Assembly (NCBI RefSeq): GCF_047948215.1
Contig: NC_134455.1
Location: 103,753,995-103,817,994, forward strand
Source: Lycorma delicatula
Lineage: Eukaryota > Arthropoda > Insecta > Hemiptera > Fulgoridae
Direction: 5' to 3'
Length of the DNA stretch: 64,000 nt
Shown here piece by piece: positions 51,401-60,400 of the stretch (position 1 is the stretch's first letter; each line of letters begins with the position of its first letter). The notes below the pieces were generated by a model that saw nothing but the letters and a program-made list of their open reading frames with translations, had not been told where the DNA came from and made no database searches. The position numbers and the translations under genes were made by a program.

Positions 51401-54400
51401 CGTTTCATGCTGTGTCGTACAACTTCTTTAGTCAAACAAGTTTTTTTTTAAAGGGGAATAGTTGAATAGGTTATCATTGCTCGAAACATATAACCAGCAA
51501 AACATCACAATACTGATGAAATTGCGAAAGATTTGTAGCAAAACTGACAAAAGAAACAAAAGTAAAAAATCACAACAAAAAAGTGTGATATATAGGGAGA
51601 ATAAATTACAGCATGCTTAGAGAGTAACTAGAAATAGAAATTTTTTGCCAAATATTGGATTCATTTTGACTTTAATATGCTTATAAAAAATGTAGGAAAA
51701 ACCTCAGATGTACTGAAAAAGTTTCAGTTAGTTTTGAAACACTAACACTATCTCGTGGAATGAACCTTGAACCATAAGCCCTTGATTATATATGCAATTA
51801 TTTCAGCTTACACACTGTTTGAAGTTGTTGACTGAAGATAGGTAATAATTAACAGGAAGGGTTTGAAATGGTATATGAAGGGAAGGATATATGAGGAGTG
51901 CAAGGAAGTAAAAGAGTAATGAAAGATTAATTTTTTTTGTCTTCAGGCATTTGACTGGTTTGATGCAGCTCTCTAAGATGTGCTAATTGTTTTATTTCGG
52001 TATACCCCTACATCCTACACCCCTAACAATTTGTTTTACATACTCCAAATGTTGCCTGCCTGCACAATTTTTTCCTTCTACCTGTCCCTCCAATATTAAA
52101 GCAACTATTCCAGGATATTTATTATTTATTTACACAGGAAATATTCCAACACTTCAAAGTATTCTCTAAAGTAGCTGAGGTAAAGTATTCTCCATGGTAA
52201 ATGACCAAGAAACAGCTGTCCTTACTCATAATATGCAAATTTTGGTTGCTGAGGAATCCTTGAGTAAAGCCCATATTATGATCATCTGTAATCTATTCTT
52301 GAAGGCATCAAATACATCTCGTTTCATGCTGTGTCGTACAACTTCTTTAGTCAAACAAGTTTTTTTTTAAAGGGGAATAGTTGAATAGGTTATCATTGCT
52401 CGAAACATATAACCAGCAAAACATCACAATACTGATGAAATTGCGAAAGATTTGTAGCAAAACTGACAAAAGAAACAAAAGTAAAAAATCACAACAAAAA
52501 AGTGTGATATATAGGGAGAATAAATTACAGCATGCTTAGAGAGTAACTAGAAATAGAAATTTTTTGCCAAATATTGGATTCATTTTGACTTTAATATGCT
52601 TATAAAAAATGTAGGAAAAACCTCAGATGTACTGAAAAAGTTTCAGTTAGTTTTGAAACACTAACACTATCTCGTGGAATGAACCTTGAACCATAAGCCC
52701 TTGATTATATATGCAATTATTTCAGCTTACACACTGTTTGAAGTTGTTGACTGAAGATAGGTAATAATTAACAGGAAGGGTTTGAAATGGTATATGAAGG
52801 GAAGGATATATGAGGAGTGCAAGGAAGTAAAAGAGTAATGAAAGATTAATTTTTTTTGTCTTCAGGCATTTGACTGGTTTGATGCAGCTCTCTAAGATGT
52901 GCTAATTGTTTTATTTCGGTATACCCCTACATCCTACACCCCTAACAATTTGTTTTACATACTCCAAATGTTGCCTGCCTGCACAATTTTTTCCTTCTAC
53001 CTGTCCCTCCAATATTAAAGCAACTATTCCAGGATACCTTAATATGTGACCTATAAGTCTGTCTCTTCTTTCAACTATATTTTTCCAAATGCTTCTTTCT
53101 TCATCGATTTGCTGCAACACTTCTTCATTTGTCACTTTATCCACCCATCTGATTTTTAACATTCTCGTATAGCACCACATTTCAAAAGCTTCTAATTGTT
53201 TCTTCTCAGGTACTCCGATCGTCCAAGTTTCACTTCCATATAAAGCGACACTCCAAACATACACTTTCAAAAATCTTTTCCTGACATTTAAATTCATTTT
53301 TGATGTAAACAAATTATTTTTTAAAAAATGTCATAATTCATTGAAGATGGAAAAAGATATATCATACTCATGCATGCACTGCCAAAATGAATTATGTTCA
53401 GTTATACTTAAAAATTAGCCATAGTAATCCACCTTTACCTCTTACTTACTATCTTTTATAACTTCATAGGATCACTTTAGTCAGTCCATTATCCAAGTCT
53501 CTTCTATGGGACAGTTTGGGCCTTGTGGTCCTCAGTACTTTTTTGTACGTACTGATCTTTATGTCCTTTCTAGTGTTGAAAGTGTTCATGTTGTCAGTTT
53601 TTCTTGCAAGTGTGAAATGAGAGTTTTTGTTCTTGACTTTCAAATTTAATTTTATTTTATCTGTGGTGACTTCTGGTGTAAGGCCAATTTCCTTCAGATC
53701 CTCTCTTACTTCTCCGATGCATCTGCATCCTGTCTTGGTATTTTTTGAGTCAAGATTGTATTGTACTAGCTGTTTCAGAAGTCTTGAATCTTGCATCCTC
53801 ATATGTCCAAAGAAACCTAGTCTCCTCTTACAGATGGTATCAGTAATAGCTCCTAACTCTTTGTACATGACTTTATTGGGCATAATCCATCACCGCCTGT
53901 CTTTCTGGTATTTTTTATTGATGCAGGTTCTTCCAATTCTTCTTTCAGTTTTCTGGGGTCTGTCTGTCTTTGATTCTTCATTCAGGTGGAAGAGTATTTC
54001 TGCTGCATAAGTGGCTTCTGGTTTTAAAACTGTGTTTCATTGTCTTATTTTTACATTTATCTATTGACATTCTATATTATAAGTGAACCATTTAATTTTT
54101 GAGCTTTAGCTAGTTTGTTTCTTCTTATTTACATCTAGGTTGTTTATTATTATTTCTACGAGGTATGTAAATTGGGTTACTATTTTGGTTTTATTACCGT
54201 TTTTGTTTACTTCTTTTAATCATGTTAGTTTTTGGGGCATAATTTTCTCTCAACTATTAATATTTTGAGATCAATTTTATTTACAATTTACAATTTTATT
54301 TGCTGTTTGCTAGCAGTGTCAAGTCGTCGGTGAAACCAAGACTGTTTTGATTTTTCAGCCTATTTTTAATTTTGTGGACCATTTTTTGAGCCATTCCATA

Positions 54401-57400
54401 TCATTTCTAGAGTGCAGTTGAATAATAGTGATGATAGCCCATCGCCTTGGTGCAGTCCTGTTTTGACCTCAAATAATTCTGAGAGCTCGCCTCTGAATTT
54501 TAACTTGATTGTTTGTGAGGGTCACTTTTATCATGTTTATTAATTTGGTATGTAGTCCAACGTGTGTTATAATTTTTAGTAGGGATTCTTTGTGGATTCA
54601 GTCATAAGCTTTCTTGAAATCTATAAATGTTATCACCTTGCTTCTTGTTTCTTTTCCTGTTGTAATACATTATTAGCTTGAGACTAATGATTTGGTCTGG
54701 ACAGCTCCTCCAGAGTCTGAAACGTCCCTGGTATTCTCCTAGTTCTTTCCTGAGTTGTGAACCAATCTTGTTGAGGATAATTCTTTAAAGAATTTTATAT
54801 GTTGTGTCTAGGACTGAGATTCCCCTATAATTGATAGGGTCTGTTTTGTCCCCTTTTTTGTGTAGCTGATGGATGAGGGCTGACATCCACAGTTCTGATT
54901 TTGCTACTGCGATTTGTTTAAGGTTCTTGACTAGATCTTCGAGTTTATTTCTGATTGTTATTTTTTTGATTGCTTTTTGGTAATTTTCATTCTTGATTAA
55001 TTGGAGTCCCTTTTTCTTTTAGTTTTAGGGTTGGCTTTTTTGCTTTCTTAGGGGAGTAAATTTACTTTTAATTTTGACTACATAGTAATATGAGCCTACA
55101 TCTACTCCTTGGGAGGACTTTTACATTGTAGATCTCCTTGTGTAGTTTTTGAGGTTTCCTCTTGAAATATGTGGATTTTTGTGATTAAGTTGTGGTTTGT
55201 GCAAAGATCAATGAGTCTGTTTTTGTTTTATTTTGGGTGGACCATTTTCTGAAGATGTCGTGTTATCTTCTTTCTCTACCTAGTTGAGCACTGAAGTCTT
55301 CGATTAATTGTTTAACATTGTTTTTGGGGATGTTATTTATAGTCAGGTCAAGTAGATCCTAGATGGTCTTTTAGGGAGTTATTTTTTTATTAGTGGTTGC
55401 ATGAGTGTTTATTGTAGTGCAGTTTTTATAAGATGTTTTTAGGGTGAGTGTTGAGATTCTTGGGGATTGTGGAATTCTTGTGTGGAGTTTATTATTTTGA
55501 GGCTAACTAAAAAGCCTGTTTCAAACTGTGGGACATTTTTCATCACTATCTTCACAGATATACCTTTGTAGGGGCCTATATCCTTGAGATTCCAAGGTGT
55601 TCTTATTTCCTGCAGAACCATGATGAGAATTTTGTGTTGGTCCATTAGGCTAGTTATTATTTTTAGTTTACCAGTTTGCATGAGCGAGTTTACATGTGTG
55701 TGGAAATGTAGGTGATTTGTTTGGTTTGATTTTGGACTTAGTATTTTTCTGGTTCGTGTGTGTAGTGTTGGGGAATTCCATTGCTTCCGATCGCATGTTA
55801 TCTTCTAAGTGGCAGCCCACCGTATCCGAATGCTGCCTTCTCTGAACTCTGGTGTTGCTTGGTTCAGCTGGTAGAGTGTTCCTTAAAAGACCTATGATGA
55901 TTGACTGTCAAAGAGGTTATCTGTGATGAGTTTGTTTAAATTCAGTTCATCAGACAAATTTCTCCTACTGGTTCCATATATATCCGGTGCACCTCATTGA
56001 GGCTCAATCTGACTTTTGTTAAAGTTGTTATTTTGTAGAAAATTTACAAAGTCTGATCCTAAACATTATGTCCAAACCTTTGCCTCTATTAAAAAAAAAA
56101 AATTAAAAAAGAATGAATATTATACTTACACAATATATCCAGCTACTAATTCTAGATAATTAGTTGGTGTAACATAATTATGGCGTTTTAATTCAAGAAG
56201 CACTAATCTTGAAGTTTGTGATACTGAAACATGAATTTCTGAAAATACATGAGCAACTGCTTGATGAAGACGATCCTAAAAATAAAATTACATTTAACAG
56301 CATTGCAGAAAGTACAAAAAGTGTAGAAGTATATTTTTACAATAATTTATGTGTATATAATTGCAAGCCCATAGCATCAAAGGAACGCATAAACGTAATG
56401 AAGCCAAAAATTTTTAATTCACAAAAAATTACATTTTGATCTTATTAAATCTAATCATAACAAATTCATTATACACATTCAAAGTAAAGTTTATTTCTAA
56501 TAACTTTTTATACCAAGTTTTAACAAATTTCCACTGCTATACTTCTATAATAGTATAATCTCTCCTTACCAGAAAAAAATTTAAATTTAAATTTTAGAAA
56601 TGAATATTTTACAATTTTTGTGCCATAGATTTATGCGGTACTTAGGCTTCTAATATTATTATATTAACATTCCAAATCTGGTATACAAAAATTTCTAATT
56701 TTAATTTCTAGAATTTCTAATTCTAGATTATGACGGACATAGTGAAGTCTCAGAATAATTAAATAAATAAATCATTACAAACTTAAACATAAAAAACCTT
56801 TTTTTCCATCACATACAATTATTACTGAACCATTTAGTTTTAATATTTAAATGTATTTTCCATTTACCTGTTTACTCATACCAACTTTATCATCCAGATT
56901 TTCTTCCTGTAAAATAAAAGTAACACTAATAAATATACATAAAATAGTGAATTATTTTTATTTTACCATTTTCAACAGAATTTCTTGAGAGGAGTACATT
57001 ACTTACACATTGGTATACATCAAAATCTAAGTTTTTATTTTATTATATTTTTCAGTAATGATCCTACAGCTTTACACACAAGTTGTAGATGCAGTTTTAT
57101 TATTTCAAATTGGATAATGATAATATATACTGAAAAAGAACATTCCAAAAAATTAATTTATAATAAAAAAAAAAAATTAAAATACTTAGTTAACTGAAAC
57201 TGACCAGATACTGCTCATGATTCTTGAAAGAAAGTATAAACATAAATAAATAAACTTTGTTAAAATATAAAACCACTTAGAGAAAAATGACCAAAAGTAA
57301 AATATAATAGTTATTCTAAACTCATATAAATTTAAACAGACATCAAAAGGACATAATTTTAAGAGTGACAGAAAAAGGATAATTTTTATTTATGGTAAAT

Positions 57401-60400
57401 AAAAAATGTAACTGTTACTTTTTTCCAACATTTTTTTGCACTTTCTACTGATCCTTTTGTCACTGTTTTAGTAACTTTTCTCCATTTATGGCATGTCTAT
57501 CAGCAGCCCCATTCTAATTATTCAGACTCTCCAATACTTTATTTTTCATTCTATTCATTTAATCGTCAAAAATCTCCTATTCAAAAGCCTTTAACAAGAT
57601 ATTTTAAATATAACATCATCTCACTACCTGATAACAGTTTCATTCTATTAAATTGTGTCTTAGCCATTGGTTTCTTGTTTTTATTTCTATTTTACTTCTG
57701 CAAATCTTCATTAGTACCTGTACTTTCGACTTGCTCAGTCAGCTCTTCATTTATTTTCTTCTTCTACTTGTTTAGTTCTTCAATCATTTGCTTAGAGTCT
57801 CTACTCTTATTCTGTTTATCTAACAATCTTCATACTATGTTCAGTCATCAGACTCCTAATTTTGAAATCAACTGTTGAATATCCTATTCTTCATTTTCTA
57901 AAAGTACTATGTCATCTACAAACCTTATACAATTTATTTTCCTTTTCCTATGCTGATAAATTACCTTCTAGAGTATTTTTGATGATATCTTCACAACATA
58001 TGTTTCAAACAAGGTTAGAGATAAGCAACAACCTTGTTTTATGTTCTTCTTTGGTCAAACTACTGCATTTCTACATTCACTACTCTTGATATTTGATTTC
58101 CAATTCATGTCTACTCTTTAAATTAAATTTTCTATCCAATCTAGGTGTAGCTTTTTCATATTTCTATTAGTTTATTCCAGTTGATATAGTTGAGTATTTT
58201 TTTTTTCAATTATAAAATATTTATTCCTTTAACTCTTTACTTTTTTATCAATTGATTTTTGAGAGCTAGAATCATGTGCATTTTCTATTAAGTTCCCTTT
58301 GTTTTATACAACATTTTACAATTTTCATCTAAAAATGTTACCTTTCTAATCACTTTTGTTAACAACTCATCTACAGCTACAGATTTTTCATTCTTTATAC
58401 ATTTTATTACTAAAAAAAATTTGGCAAATAGCATCTTAAAATCAGAATATTCTTTTCTGGTTAAAATTATATTTTTATTTTTATATATAAATTAATCATA
58501 GAAATGGATTATCATGCTTCTACTGCTACTATAATCTTTTGGTAGATAGTGAAGCTATTGTATTTATCAAAATACATTTGATGTGTTTTGTGATGTCAAA
58601 CTTTGAATGTCAAATGTGATGTTAAAAATGTCAAATGACATTTGTCATTTTAAAATATTTTTAAAATTTTATTTTCATTGTTATTTTTTATTAAATTTGT
58701 TTTTACTAATTAATTAGTTTATTTTACAATCAGTTAAATTTTTTTTTAAACATTTATCAAAAATGTATTGACATTATTATTTAAAATGATATAATAACTA
58801 TTTCTATTTCTTTAAATTTTTTGAATTTATTCATTTTATTTTATATTTGAATTGTCATTTATTAATTAATTTTTATTCACGTAATAACTCTTTTCATAGC
58901 GGTATATGAAAAGCTGTTACAGAGATTTCTATCAGAAATTTGAAATATACAAACTTCTATTTTCTCCCAAATAAGTGTTTGCAGAAATTAAATGGGTATT
59001 TGACTACTGATACTGCAGTTTGGCCTGAAACTATGAAAACTGGTAGGAGGTTCTCTTTGTTACAGACTTGGTTTTGGTAAATCCTGAAAAATGGGACTAA
59101 TTAATATTCCAAAAACAACAATGAAGTTAGAAGATTACTCATTTAGTTTCTGGACTTTCATTTTTGCACACTGATGATTTCACTTACTGTTATCATTTTG
59201 AACTTACTTTCTGTCATGCCCAAATGCAAGAGGTTCTGTGGAATATCTTCTTGAAATTGTATTTTTTGTAGTACCTTATTTCTGCTCTCTTAATAGGCTT
59301 CCCACTCTACTACCTTTCTTAGAACTACTAATGCTTGAAAATGGTTTCATGATATTTTGGGCAAAGACTTAAAATTCTCCTCATTCCAGTATCTGTGTGC
59401 TTTCACAAACAAAGTAAAACTCAAATTTTGACTAGTGTCAATTAGTAGTTTAGATGTCAACCAGAAAGTCACACTCTTGGTAAATAGATAAAATTAGCAT
59501 GTTTGAGTCTGCCTACAGGTCTAATGAAATAGCACTAACTGACATTTTGGAACATATACAACAAATTTAATTTTCAAAATCTAAGAAAATTTGATAATAC
59601 TGTCAATGCTGCTGGTGTTAAAGAATTTTTCTATCCTTAAATATTATCATGTGTAAAGACAAGAAAATGCAGGTCCTTTATAAAATTATGAACAGTCATG
59701 GCATTGCTGATGATGAATAAATTAGATAAATTCTCATATTAGCTTAACATTAAACTCAAGGAAATATATTGTAATTGTTCATCAAGGGTAGAAGTAATTA
59801 TTCCAAGTAGGCTAGTTGCAATAAATTACAAAATAAATGGCATTAATTTTTATTCTAATAGACTTAAATTTTAAAACTCACTGATAATTATTGTTAAAAA
59901 GTCGTAAACTTATAGTAATCACTAATATTGTTAGCAATTTACATCTATGTATTTAAAATGTTTTAAAGTATCAAATGAATAAAACAAGCTTTTTACAGTC
60001 AATACAATAGAAAAGATCAACTTGCACTTAACCAATGGGTTGTCAAAAAAAGATTTGCATCCAAATAGTCTTTCATCTCCTGGTGATTTTCAGAATGGTT
60101 TTTAGAACTTTTAAATCATCTATTGGTTATGAAGATTTTATTTTGCTCATAACTCTGAATAGACATTTTTATACCTTTTCATTTCATATGGATACATTTT
60201 GCCATTACTTCTGGAATGATTCATCTGTAATTTCTTCCTTTTTTATTTACTGAAGAGTAAATTGTAATGTCATTACTGTGAACCTCACCCATCTCACCTT
60301 AAATTCTATTAATGACTTCACAGGTTAAATAAATAAATGTAATCATACTCACCCTAGGTAAGCCTGTTATTGTTTCAAGCAAGTCAACTGGTGTTAAGAA

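Larger units (their letters stand above)
50191..56129. other. Intron 3 of the dynein gene (5.9 kb)
   Basis: Contains a tRNA-like SINE (50565), the tandem duplication (51204-53036), LINE-A 3' pieces and LINE-B copy 3. 50191-50560, 50710-51200 and 53320-53457 hold nothing recognised. Confidence 0.82.
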
